From NCBI GenBank assembly GCA_020636405.1, contig JACJXW010000005.1, forward strand, positions 186,001 through 250,000: a DNA stretch of 64,000 nucleotides. The letters run 5' to 3'. The position numbers and the translations under genes were made by a program. Shown piece by piece: positions 51,259 through 61,407 of this stretch (positions are counted from its first letter, which is position 1; every line of letters begins with the position of its first letter). This DNA is from Lewinellaceae bacterium. GTDB lineage: Bacteria; Bacteroidota; Bacteroidia; Chitinophagales; Saprospiraceae. The notes under the pieces were generated by a model. It searched no databases. It had not been told where the DNA came from and saw only the letters and a list, made by a program, of their open reading frames with translations.

Positions 51259-52497
51259 ATGATTCGCTGTATCCCTTTGTTCTTCTTTTTGCTGTGTACG
51301 CTGACTATGGGCGCCCAAACCAATAGCCCGGAAAATTTCAACAAGCCCTACGTCATTCTCATCTCCTGCGATGGCCTGCGGTATGACTACGTGGAGCGCT
51401 TTCGGCCGCCTCATCTCCTGCAGTTCATTGAAGATGGGGTGCAAGCGGCTTCCATGATCTCCAGTTATCCTGCTAAGACCTTTCCCAATCATTACACTAT
51501 TGTTACCGGCATGTACCCGGAGCACCACGGCCTGGTGGACAATACCTTTTTCGACCCGGGCCGGGGTGATCTCTACCGCATCAGCAAGCGGGAAGCGGTA
51601 GAAGACGGTACCTGGTACAAGGGCACCCCCCTGTGGGTCAATGCCGAACAGAACGGCATGGTTGCCGCCAGCTATTTTTTCGTGGGCTCTGAGGCGGACA
51701 TACAGGGTATCCGGCCTTCCTATTACTTTCGATACCAGGGCTCAACTCCGAATGAGGCGCGCGTTCGGCAGGTGCTCGACTGGCTGGCTCTGCCTCCTGC
51801 CCAGCGGCCTCACATGATCACGCTCTATTTTTCGGATATGGACGACGCGGGCCATCGCTACGGCCCTGGCGATGATGAACACATCGGAGCCGCCCTCATG
51901 GAGCTGGACCGGGCGCTGGGCCTGTTGTTTGACGGTGTGAAAGCCAGCGGGCTGCCCGTTAATACCATTATCGTCTCCGATCACGGCATGGTAGATGTCG
52001 GCCCGGATAAGCTGATCAATATAGACCCGCTGCAGCAGGAAGGGCAGTACCGGATCGCCAACAACGGCGCCCTGGCCCATGTCTACCTTGAAGAAGGGGC
52101 TGACGGGGAAGCCGCTTATCAGTTTCTCAAGGGAAAAGAAGAGCACTTCCAGGTATATAAAGTTGAGGATTTTCCATTCTACCATTCTACTATGGACAAT
52201 CCCCGCCTGGGTGATTTTATTATTCTGCCCGGCTATGGCCATTACCTCAGCGACAGCCGGCGCATCGCTCAGGTGCGTCAGGGTAATTTCAAACAGGGCG
52301 GAGAGCATGGCTTCAATCCGGAATTTTTGGAGATGCACGCTGTGTTTTACGCCAACGGGCCTGCCTTTAAACGAGGTATGAAGATCCCTTCCTTCCGCAA
52401 CATTCACGTCTACCCGATGGTATGCCGGATATTGGGGTTGCCTATTATTGAAGGCATAGATGGCAGGGTGGAGGTTTTGGAGGGAATACTGAAATAG
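51259..52497 (+). CDS. Ectonucleotide pyrophosphatase/phosphodiesterase family protein
   Basis: A 412-residue exported phosphodiesterase of the alkaline-phosphatase superfamily (NPP/ENPP type). Signal peptide ends at about TMGAQ. Metal and nucleophile residues: ILISCDGLRYDY (Asp38), PAKTFPNHYT (Thr74 nucleophile), FSDMDDAGHRYGP (Asp and His), IIVSDHGM (Asp-His) and GGEHGFNPE (His). It should cleave phosphodiester or pyrophosphate bonds in nucleotides or lipids outside the cytoplasm. It is divergent from the PorG-like gene; a TATTTTTG promoter lies close to the start. Confidence 0.92.
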   Translation: MIRCIPLFFFLLCTLTMGAQTNSPENFNKPYVILISCDGLRYDYVERFRPPHLLQFIEDGVQAASMISSYPAKTFPNHYTIVTGMYPEHHGLVDNTFFDPGRGDLYRISKREAVEDGTWYKGTPLWVNAEQNGMVAASYFFVGSEADIQGIRPSYYFRYQGSTPNEARVRQVLDWLALPPAQRPHMITLYFSDMDDAGHRYGPGDDEHIGAALMELDRALGLLFDGVKASGLPVNTIIVSDHGMVDVGPDKLINIDPLQQEGQYRIANNGALAHVYLEEGADGEAAYQFLKGKEEHFQVYKVEDFPFYHSTMDNPRLGDFIILPGYGHYLSDSRRIAQVRQGNFKQGGEHGFNPEFLEMHAVFYANGPAFKRGMKIPSFRNIHVYPMVCRILGLPIIEGIDGRVEVLEGILK

Positions 52498-52702
52498 CGG
52501 AATCCTACTCAGCGGCAATAGGTTTTTCCTTTCACAAGGGAAGGTACGCCATCAAGTGATACGAAACTCGGAAGTAAATAGCCGAACGGCCCAGCAACGA
52601 ACAACCGAACAGCGAATACCGTCGCCCTTGCCCCCTGCCACTGACAATTATCATTTTCTTTTTCCGAGCCAAACCCTAGCTTTTGGGAAAAACAAAGTTG
52701 CC

Positions 52703-52987
52703 ATGGCCGAAAAGACCCTGAACGATTTTCACCGCGACCTGAGCTGGTCAACCCGAATATATACCTTACTCACCATCGTTATCGCTGTCGGGGCCTTCCT
52801 TTTTGATGCCTGGAACACCAACTGGGCCGTTACAATGGTGGTGGCCCTGGCGGCAGTGCTTTTTGTGGAAAGCTTTGCCCTCTACTTCCAGCATCATCCC
52901 AGGGTGTGGCGGCTGGTGCGGTGGGGGCTATTGTTGCTGTTGCTGCTATTGTTGCTGACCGGGTTTCTCTGGCTGAGCTACTTCTGA
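52703..52987 (+). CDS. Small integral membrane protein, unknown function
   Basis: A 94-residue protein beginning MAEKTLNDFHRDLSWSTRIY. Three hydrophobic segments (about residues 19-35, 40-58, 70-93) make it a probable three-pass inner-membrane protein. The last is nearly pure leucine (nine in a row) and encoded by a TTG/CTG-rich stretch (52925-52962), a likely site of slippage. I recognise no family. The frame is open from 52556, but only the ATG at 52703 gives a sensible N-terminus. Single gene. Confidence 0.65.
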   Translation: MAEKTLNDFHRDLSWSTRIYTLLTIVIAVGAFLFDAWNTNWAVTMVVALAAVLFVESFALYFQHHPRVWRLVRWGLLLLLLLLLLTGFLWLSYF

Positions 52988-53301
52988 TTGGCCGTGGATC
53001 ACCCACGGAGAAAACGGCCAGGTTTTTACCCGGATCTTTTCAAATTTTGATAAATAAGGACAGGGTGAACTATTTCCTTTCTCAGGATGGTTAGGGCATT
53101 GGATTTTGAAACACTTACTGATCCGGCTACCTATTCTTCTGCTCGGAAAACGGCGTATGGCTTACAGAACAGGTGCCGGCTCGTTTTTTACAGCAGGTGG
53201 TTTAAGAATGGATGGGTAGGCTTTACGGATCAATGGTTAGCCGGCAGCAGGTTGAGAAAGTTGTGAAAAAACGCTAGTTTGCGCCGACAAACCTCACTGC
53301 A
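52988..53301. other. 314-base intergenic region
   Basis: Between two plus-strand genes. I see no gene, repeat or clear terminator. A TAGTTTGC stretch at 53274-53281 just before the GNAT start (53302) resembles a shortened -7 element. Confidence 0.4.
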
Positions 53302-53610
53302 ATGAAAATAGACCTTTCTGCTGTTGAAATCGTCAACAACAAAGCCAGAAACCGCTTTGAGCTCAGTGTGGAAGGGCAAACCGCTGTAACCGAATACATG
53401 ATGCCCGGCGACAAGATCATTTTCACCCATACAGAAGTGCCGGTAGCTCTGGAGGGTAACGGCGTCGCCGGCCTGCTGGCTAAAACGGCACTGGAATGGG
53501 CCAAAGAACAGGGCCTGAAGGTCATGCCGCTCTGCCCCTACATAGCGGGATACATCAAGCGCCATCCGGAGTGGAAGGTGCTCCTGCTGGAAGGGTTCAG
53601 AGTGGATTAA
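53302..53610 (+). CDS. Small GNAT-fold (YjdJ-type) N-acetyltransferase
   Basis: A 102-residue protein of the short GNAT group. Pattern: FELSVEGQTAVTEYMMPGDK, FTHTEVPVALEGNGVAGLLAK (the acetyl-CoA loop analogue, Q/G-x-x-G-x-A), and VMPLCPYIAGYIKRHPEW (the conserved C-P-Y-x-x-x-x-x-x-H-P signature of the YjdJ/GTLF3B group). The length matches this family exactly. Function in bacteria is unknown; the C/H residues at the end suggest a distinctive catalytic mode. Confidence 0.9.
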   Translation: MKIDLSAVEIVNNKARNRFELSVEGQTAVTEYMMPGDKIIFTHTEVPVALEGNGVAGLLAKTALEWAKEQGLKVMPLCPYIAGYIKRHPEWKVLLLEGFRVD

Positions 53611-53971
53611 TTCTGTACAGATAAAGAGGGTGGTTCTGCAGTTCATTGGGCACTAAGTACAGTGCTTCCCGGTATTTGTCTTTCTTTTTGCAGGCAGAGA
53701 TAGGCATTTATTGAAGAAATAGCGTACTATTGCATCTGAATAGCGATCAAAAATAATTTCCCCCTTAGTTAGCTGCTGGCATAGTTGGTTCATCAGCTTT
53801 GGCTTGCATGAAATCTGTAAGCCGGTTGTTACCATACCATCGGTTAACGATTGCCAGCCAGCGCGCTTTCATCACTCGCTATGTCGGTTCTGAAGTCCTG
53901 TTCGCATGGCACATGCTGGCTGAATGGCCGGCGGGGAATTATTTAATAAAGCGAATAAACGAACTATCCCC
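53611..53971. other. 361-base intergenic region
   Basis: No convincing coding frame or structured RNA. More AT-rich in the middle than its neighbours (about 53690-53760). It presumably contains the promoter of the epimerase gene, but I cannot point to it. Confidence 0.4.
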
Positions 53972-54715
53972 ATGAGCAGTATACGCGTTTACCGGGATGC
54001 TCTTCCCACGATTGATGTTCCTCAAATGGTCGAAGTTGACCGTCTCATGATTGAGGAGTATCACATCAGCCTCTTGCAGATGATGGAGAATGCCGGCCGC
54101 TGCCTGGCCGTTCTGGCCCGCGACCGGTTCCTGGAAGGAAATCCTTCCGGGAAGCGAATAATGGTGTTGGCCGGCACCGGTAACAACGGAGGGGGAGCTA
54201 TGGCCTGTGCCCGCAGGTTGCACGGCTGGGGTGCAGAGGTAGAGGTGTATACAACGGGCAACCGGGAAGAAATGAAGCCGGCATCCGGCCATCAGCGGGA
54301 GATTCTCGAGCGCATGGGCATTTCGGTGAGAAGTGGCGCTGAATTGGGCGCTACGCGTGGGTTTGACCTCATCATCGATGGTATCATCGGCTACAACCTC
54401 TCCGGCGATCCGCATGGATTGCCCAAGAACATGATCGAGTGGGCCAACCGTTCGCCTATTCCAACGCTTTCCCTCGATACGCCATCCGGCCTGGACCTTA
54501 CCACCGGGAACATTCACAAACCTGCCGTCAAAGCCCGGGCCACTCTGACCCTGGCGCTGCCCAAGAAAGGGCTTTATGCGGAAGACGTGCTACACCTGCG
54601 CGGCGAACTCTACCTGGGGGATATCGGCGTGCCTCCCGCGCTGTTTGAAGAACCTGGCCTGGAGCTTAAGATCGGGCCCATTTTTTGCGAATCCGATGTG
54701 TTGAGAATTGAGTAA
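53972..54715 (+). CDS. nnrE: NAD(P)H-hydrate epimerase (YjeF N-terminal domain, stand-alone)
   Basis: A 247-residue Rossmann-like epimerase that interconverts the S and R forms of damaged, hydrated NAD(P)H. Signature segments: VDRLMIEEYHISLLQMMENA, IMVLAGTGNNGGGAMACARR (residues about 64-83) and DLIIDGIIGYNLSGDP, with SLDTPSGLDLTTG near the end. In many bacteria this domain is fused to the NAD(P)HX dehydratase; here only the epimerase domain is present, so NnrD must be elsewhere. Start at 53972 is chosen as the first sensible ATG. Confidence 0.88.
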   Translation: MSSIRVYRDALPTIDVPQMVEVDRLMIEEYHISLLQMMENAGRCLAVLARDRFLEGNPSGKRIMVLAGTGNNGGGAMACARRLHGWGAEVEVYTTGNREEMKPASGHQREILERMGISVRSGAELGATRGFDLIIDGIIGYNLSGDPHGLPKNMIEWANRSPIPTLSLDTPSGLDLTTGNIHKPAVKARATLTLALPKKGLYAEDVLHLRGELYLGDIGVPPALFEEPGLELKIGPIFCESDVLRIE

Positions 54716-54735
54716 TGGAATGCCTGCCCCGGCGT

Positions 54736-55998
54736 TTACCCTACCGGCTGTTCTTCTACTATACCCCTGGCTTTGTAGTATAACTCTGAGCAATTTTCCT
54801 CGGTAAGGATCTCGTTTGCTACCCGGTGCAGGTCGGCGGTAGTCACCTTCTGGTAGAAATCGGCTTCACTATTGATCAGTTCGGCATCGCCGAGCAGTTC
54901 GAAGAAAGAGAGGTTCATCGCTTTATTGAGGACGTTCAATTCGGAAAAGACCAGGGTGCTCTCCATCTTATTTTTGAGCTTCTGCAACTCCTCTTCCGGG
55001 ATGGGGCCATCTTTGAGCTCCCGGAGTTCCTTCCAGATGACGGCTGATGCTTCATCGAGGCTCACGCCGTGGGCAGGTTTGCCTTCAATGATAAACAGGC
55101 CCGGGTCGATGGAGCCCGACACATAACAATCGATGCTGGAAAACAGCTCTTGCTCTTTGAGCAGCCGCCTGTACAGACGGGAGGAAGAGCCGTTGCTGAG
55201 TACGTCGGAAATGAGGTCCGCCACATAATAGTCGGGGTGGCTGCGCGCCGGCATATGGAATGCCAGATAGATGGCATCTACCGGCACATTCGCTTCATTG
55301 ATGCGCCTTTCCAGCCTCTTCTGAGGCGGTTCCTGGGGTAGTTTCCGCTCCATAGCCTGGCCGGCGGGAATGTCGCCGAACCACTTTTCCACCAGGGCCT
55401 TAACCTCTTCGGTTTTTATATTGCCAGCGATGGCCAGTATAGCGTTGTTCGGCCGGTAGTAGCGGTAGAAAAACTGGCGGACATCGTCCAGCGTAGCGTC
55501 TTCCACATGCTTAGGTACTTTGCCGATGGTGGGCCAGCGGTAGGGGTGTACCTTAAAGGCCATATCGGCTATGTGGTGCCACACGTCGCCGTAAGGCTCA
55601 TTGAGGCAGGTCTCTTTGAATTCTTCCACCACGACCTTGCGCTGTACCTCCAGCACCCGCTCGTCGAAATTGAGGCTCATCATGCGGTCTGACTCCAACC
55701 AAAGGGCCACCTCCAGGTTTTCCGCAGGCAGAATGTCATAAAAATTGGTGATGTCGTTGTTGGTAAAGGCATTATTTTCACCTCCCGCCATCTGGATGGG
55801 CGTATCGAAATCCGGGATGTTGGCGGAACCCCCGAACATCAGATGTTCAAAAAGGTGGGCGAAGCCGGTCTTATCCGGCGATTCATCGCGTGCCCCTACA
55901 TTGTACAGCACATTGACAGCCGCCATTGGGGTGCTGTCGTCTTCGTGGACCAGGACTTTCAGCCCGTTGGCCAGCTCAAATCTTTCAAATCTTATCAC
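54736..55998 (-). CDS. M16 family zinc peptidase (processing-peptidase-like)
   Basis: A 420-residue inverted-zincin peptidase. Zinc motif HLFEH at residues 48-52 (HxxEH) in KTGFAHLFEHLMFGG, the distal glutamate region VEEFKETC, and the second-half homology with RRLLKEQELFSSIDCYVSGS. This is the active single-domain form related to mitochondrial processing peptidase; no signal peptide is seen, so it may be cytoplasmic. Many Bacteroidota carry a pair (active and inactive M16 subunits), and the partner is not in the window. A canonical promoter lies at 56056-56087. Confidence 0.92.
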   Translation of the reverse strand: MIRFERFELANGLKVLVHEDDSTPMAAVNVLYNVGARDESPDKTGFAHLFEHLMFGGSANIPDFDTPIQMAGGENNAFTNNDITNFYDILPAENLEVALWLESDRMMSLNFDERVLEVQRKVVVEEFKETCLNEPYGDVWHHIADMAFKVHPYRWPTIGKVPKHVEDATLDDVRQFFYRYYRPNNAILAIAGNIKTEEVKALVEKWFGDIPAGQAMERKLPQEPPQKRLERRINEANVPVDAIYLAFHMPARSHPDYYVADLISDVLSNGSSSRLYRRLLKEQELFSSIDCYVSGSIDPGLFIIEGKPAHGVSLDEASAVIWKELRELKDGPIPEEELQKLKNKMESTLVFSELNVLNKAMNLSFFELLGDAELINSEADFYQKVTTADLHRVANEILTEENCSELYYKARGIVEEQPVG

Positions 55999-56055
55999 AA
56001 TTCGGTAGTTTTTCCCATCGCCGCCAATTCCTCAAACGGCGCAGGTGCATTGCTG

Positions 56056-56087
56056 CAAAAGTATTAAAAATCAACTTTCTTTGGCAA
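56056..56087 (-). promoter_or_regulatory. Bacteroidota-type promoter for the M16 peptidase gene
   Basis: On the minus strand TTG (56087-56085) is followed after 21 bases by TACTTTTG (56063-56056), a full -33/-7 pair of the Bacteroidota sigma type, 58 bases upstream of the ATG. This is the best promoter match in the window. Confidence 0.6.
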
Positions 56088-56239
56088 GTTTTGCCGACTG
56101 GATGAAAATGCCGCAAAACGGGCAAAGAAACAATTTTTTTGCACGATGCACCAAAATAGAACGCCCGCGCATCTAACTAGTTGAATTTGGATTAAAAATT
56201 CTTCATCGGGCCCGATGGCGATAGCTAAACCGCCATCAG

Positions 56240-56992
56240 ATGAAACGACAAGATATTTCCCGTTTAGACAAAAACCGGGCGATCTTCATGAAGGTCGGCC
56301 TGCTGGTCTCTCTTGCTCTGGCCATTTTGGCTTTCAACTGGACTATTGTAAAGTATGAAAACCCGGATATTCAGATCGACGGCCTCCTGGATGAAACCAT
56401 AGAAGTGGAGGCTATCCGCACCGCTCAGGACCTGCCGCGGCCTGCCCCCCCGCCGGTAGTAGCCCCTACCGATGAGATCATCCCGGTAGAGGAGGTAGTA
56501 TACTCGGACACACCGGTACGGTCGGATATCGACCTCAGCCCAAACTTCAACATATCCAATGAAGGGCCGGTAGCCGCTTCCACCCCTGTGGCCTATGAGC
56601 CCTCTCCGCTTCCTGCCGTCGAGGAGCCTTCTTCCAAAGAGATCTTCAAGATCGTGGAAGAAATGCCCCGCTTTGGCAGTTGCGCTGCCCTGCCCTCAAA
56701 AAGCGAGCGGGAGCGCTGTTCCGACAAGGAATTGCTCCGCTATGTGTACCAGAACATTCGCTACCCGGAAATGGCACGGGAGAGCAACATTGAAGGGTTG
56801 GTCGTGGTGCAGTTCGTCATCGAAAAGGATGGCTCTGTGAGCAACACCCATATTCTGCGCGATATCGGCGGCGGCTGTGGCAAAGAGGCCCTGCGGGTGG
56901 TGAACAGCATGCCGGAATGGACGCCGGGCCTGCAGCGCGGGCGGGCGGTGCGGGTGCAGATGAACCTGCCGGTAAAGTTTAGCTTGAAGTAG
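56240..56992 (+). CDS. Energy transducer TonB (one TonB-C domain)
   Basis: A 250-residue TonB protein. Layout: short cytoplasmic N-terminus (KRQDISRLDKNRAIFMK), one membrane helix (about residues 17-35), a proline/acidic periplasmic linker (PRPAPPPVVAPTDEIIPVEE), and a C-terminal TonB domain (about 134-250). The domain carries IFKIVEEMPRFGSCAALP, NIEGLVVVQFVIEKDGSVSN and GRAVRVQMNLPVKFSLK. It carries energy from ExbB/ExbD to outer-membrane receptors such as the SusC protein. Its domain is closely similar to the two domains of the secreted protein at 57170-58843. ExbB/ExbD are not in the window. Confidence 0.9.
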   Translation: MKRQDISRLDKNRAIFMKVGLLVSLALAILAFNWTIVKYENPDIQIDGLLDETIEVEAIRTAQDLPRPAPPPVVAPTDEIIPVEEVVYSDTPVRSDIDLSPNFNISNEGPVAASTPVAYEPSPLPAVEEPSSKEIFKIVEEMPRFGSCAALPSKSERERCSDKELLRYVYQNIRYPEMARESNIEGLVVVQFVIEKDGSVSNTHILRDIGGGCGKEALRVVNSMPEWTPGLQRGRAVRVQMNLPVKFSLK

Positions 56993-57002
56993 CCTTGGTT
57001 GC

Positions 57003-57136
57003 GAGGACATTGCAGACGATGAAATGCGGAAGGAATGCGCCCGCCAAAGAATGCTTGAGTTCATACAAAACCAATGGTGCAGTTGAATGTGCCCGTAGAA
57101 TTCAGGCTGGACGGCTCGATACCCATAGAAAAATAG
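57003..57136 (+). pseudogene. Decayed remnant of a TonB C-terminal domain
   Basis: Two short pieces in different frames match the start and end of the neighbouring TonB-C domains. Frame 1 (57003-57086) reads DDEMRKECARQRMLEFIQNQ, matching the R-x-x-C-x-x-x-x-L-x-E-F-I-x-N segment. Frame 2 (57074-57136) reads VQLNVPVEFRLDGSIPIEK and matches the final VRVQMNIPVRFKLD strand. About 75 codons of the domain core are missing at the junction near 57074, and the frames differ. The remnant lies directly after the stop of the TonB gene and before the two-domain protein, so it points to a former third copy in the cluster. Confidence 0.65.
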
Positions 57137-57169
57137 TTGCCCTTTTACAAAACCAAAACTCCCAAGCCT

Positions 57170-58843
57170 ATGCAAACCCTTATTTCTACCCTATACACCT
57201 GCCTGCTGTTGACCTTTTCCTGGAGGGCAGGCGCCCAGCCGGCGCCGGTTGCTGTTCCCGATGCCGGGGAAAGGATGAACCGCGCCGTTTGCGGCATTCC
57301 GCTCCCACCCCCGCCCCCACCTCCCGCGGAAGGGGTCATCATCTGCAGCCTTAAGTTGAATCCGGGAATGCTCCGGCCCAAGGACGGGAAGCTGAAAGTG
57401 GATTATTCCCGGAAGCCCGGAACAGGGCGTGTCCATTCCGGCGAACAGATCATCAGCGCAGAGCGTGTTGCTGAGACCATAGATTGCCATGATGTTGAAA
57501 CCTATTCTGCACAGTTGGCCAGGGGCTGTCTGCCACCGCCCCCACCACCACCGCCGCCGCCGCCGAGGATCATATGTTCGGATATTTTTCGAGTTGTGGA
57601 AGAAATGCCCCGTTTTCCCGGATGCGAAGAATTGTCGGCCCAAGCCGAAAGGAAGCAATGTGCGGATGCTAAACTGATCGAATTCATTTACAATAACGTC
57701 CACTACCCCGCCATTGCCCAAAAGAACGGGATAGAAGGCACCGTCGTCATTCAATTCATGGTCGAAAAGGACGGCTCACTTACAGGGGCAAGGATCGTCC
57801 GCGATATCGGCGGCCAATGCGGAGAGGAGGCTCTCCGGGTGGTCAACCTGATGAATCAGCAAGGCATGAAGTGGATACCCGGAAAACAGATGGGCCGGCC
57901 GGTGCGGGTACAGATGAACATTCCGGTGAGGTTTAAACTGGACGAACCCGCGCAATTCAACACCCCTGCTGTTGAAGAGGTTTGCACGATGACGGAATCC
58001 CCGGCCGTCGAAGCACCCGCCAACCCGGTCTTAAAACCTCCTCCTCCGCCCCCGTGCGGTTTGGGTTCCTATCCGCCGCCGCCGGAGGAAGAGATCTTCA
58101 AAATAGTGGAAGAGATGCCGCGCTTCCCGGGCTGTGAAGCTCTACCGACGACAGAGGAGAAGAAGCGTTGCTCTGAAGAGGAGTTGATGCAATTCATTTT
58201 TCAACATCTACGCTTTCCGGCTACTGCTTGTGAGGGTGCAGTAGAAGGCACTGTTGTCGTCCGGTTCGTTGTTGAAAAGGACGGGTCGGTAACGGGTGCA
58301 GAGTTGATGCGTGATATCGGCGCCCAGTGTGGCCAGGAAGCCCTGCGTTTGATCAACCTGATGAACGAGCAGGGATCGAGGTGGACCCCCGGCAGGCAGC
58401 GCGGCCGCCCTGTTCGGGTACAGTATATGCTTCCCATACGGTTTCGGCTGGAATGCCCCGATCCTCCTTCCCCGGTGCTTTCGGAAGAAGCTTTGTCTCA
58501 GCCGGATCAACCCGAAGAAAAACCGGAAAAGGCCGAAGAAGCCCTCTCACTTACGGAAGCTACCCCTTCCGGCACTCCTCTACAACCTACCCCGGAGGGC
58601 TTCCGGCTTTTTCCCAATCCGGCTACCGACTGGCTCAATGTGCATTTCCAGCCGGCGCCCGGCCGAGTGTCCCTTGCCATCGTCAATACGCTCGGGCAGG
58701 TGCTATGGAAAAAAGAATACAAACAAACCGATGGCATCCTGGAGGAGAGGATCGGCCTCACTCCATGGCCCTCCGGCCCCTACTTTCTGCGCATAGAACA
58801 GGGTGGCGCCGTGCAAACGCATTCCTTCATCAGGCAACGGTAG
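57170..58843 (+). CDS. Secreted protein with two TonB-C domains and a T9SS type A sorting domain
   Basis: A 557-residue protein. A signal peptide (about 1-22, ending AGAQ) replaces the membrane anchor of a TonB. Then come PPPPPPP (about 46-52), a cysteine-containing segment, a long proline tract (about 121-132), TonB-C domain 1 (about 141-257, VVEEMPRFPGC...NIPVRFKL), a second proline-rich linker (about 287-303), TonB-C domain 2 (about 306-427, VVEEMPRFPGC...LPIRFRLE), and a type A T9SS tail (about 477-557, FRLFPNPATDWLNVHF, GPYFLRIEQGG). If the tail works, both domains would end up outside the outer membrane, where TonB energy coupling is impossible; they may instead bind a ligand or surface partner. 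The start is the ATG at 57170 that begins the signal peptide. Confidence 0.85.
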   Translation: MQTLISTLYTCLLLTFSWRAGAQPAPVAVPDAGERMNRAVCGIPLPPPPPPPAEGVIICSLKLNPGMLRPKDGKLKVDYSRKPGTGRVHSGEQIISAERVAETIDCHDVETYSAQLARGCLPPPPPPPPPPPRIICSDIFRVVEEMPRFPGCEELSAQAERKQCADAKLIEFIYNNVHYPAIAQKNGIEGTVVIQFMVEKDGSLTGARIVRDIGGQCGEEALRVVNLMNQQGMKWIPGKQMGRPVRVQMNIPVRFKLDEPAQFNTPAVEEVCTMTESPAVEAPANPVLKPPPPPPCGLGSYPPPPEEEIFKIVEEMPRFPGCEALPTTEEKKRCSEEELMQFIFQHLRFPATACEGAVEGTVVVRFVVEKDGSVTGAELMRDIGAQCGQEALRLINLMNEQGSRWTPGRQRGRPVRVQYMLPIRFRLECPDPPSPVLSEEALSQPDQPEEKPEKAEEALSLTEATPSGTPLQPTPEGFRLFPNPATDWLNVHFQPAPGRVSLAIVNTLGQVLWKKEYKQTDGILEERIGLTPWPSGPYFLRIEQGGAVQTHSFIRQR

Positions 58844-58884
58844 CCCAGGCCTGAAGCTTTCCTCTGCCGCCACGGGCCGGATAG

Positions 58885-58941
58885 CCCCGGGAAGCCGCCC
58901 CGCCGAACAGGCTCATCAAGGAACGGGGCGGGTTGCCGGGG
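58885..58941 (+). terminator. Strong two-part GC hairpin
   Basis: CCCCGG (58885-58890) pairs with CCGGGG (58936-58941), and CCGCCCCG (58895-58902) with CGGGGCGG (58924-58931), giving a stacked stem followed by CAAAAAAA on the plus strand. It lies 42 bases after the stop of the two-TonB-C gene. A second hairpin (GGAAAGGG 58978-58985, CCCTTTCC 59007-59014) follows. Neither has a T-run in the expected position, so they may be structures rather than classic terminators. Confidence 0.5.
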
Positions 58942-59072
58942 CAAAAAAACCAAAGAGCTGGTAGTTTTTCGACGAGTGGAAAGGGTGTCCATCCCGGTGG
59001 GTGGCGCCCTTTCCTGGTTTCCGTCAGCCCCCACTTTTACGGCCTTCCTCTGCGCGGTAAACCCGAATTTCA

Positions 59073-59080
59073 TATATTTG
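59073..59080 (+). promoter_or_regulatory. -7 element TATATTTG for the mutase gene
   Basis: Exact TAnnTTTG match on the plus strand, 21 bases upstream of the methylmalonyl-CoA mutase start at 59101; no clear -33 motif. Confidence 0.45.
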
Positions 59081-59100
59081 GGTAGCAAAAATAGCAACCT

Positions 59101-61242
<2,142 letters not shown>

Positions 61243-61262
61243 AAGGATCGTTTTAAACGACA

Positions 61263-61343
61263 TCGCCTGTCCCGCGCGCATTTCTGGCGGAAAACTTTCT
61301 ATGTCAGAGCGTATCCACCAAAAATACGGTTAAGGACAGGCGA
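61263..61343. repeat. 10-bp inverted repeat between convergent genes
   Basis: TCGCCTGTCC (61263-61272) and GGACAGGCGA (61334-61343) are exact complements separated by 61 bases, in the gap between the mutase gene and the convergent antirepressor-like gene. The long loop makes it a weak hairpin; it could be a transcription boundary. Confidence 0.4.
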
Positions 61344-61407
61344 AGGTACGTCAAATACTAGCAGTTATTTCTTTATCCTCCTTATTCGCTGAAGCAGGGC
61401 AACACCG

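Noticed and set aside
57137..57169. Start of the two-TonB-C protein at the upstream ATG
   Set aside because: Adds 11 polar residues ahead of the signal peptide; ATG at 57170 begins a normal signal sequence.
58844..59100. Cobalamin riboswitch upstream of methylmalonyl-CoA mutase
   Set aside because: The gap holds two GC hairpins but I could not find the conserved B12-box; mutase genes are also not typical targets.
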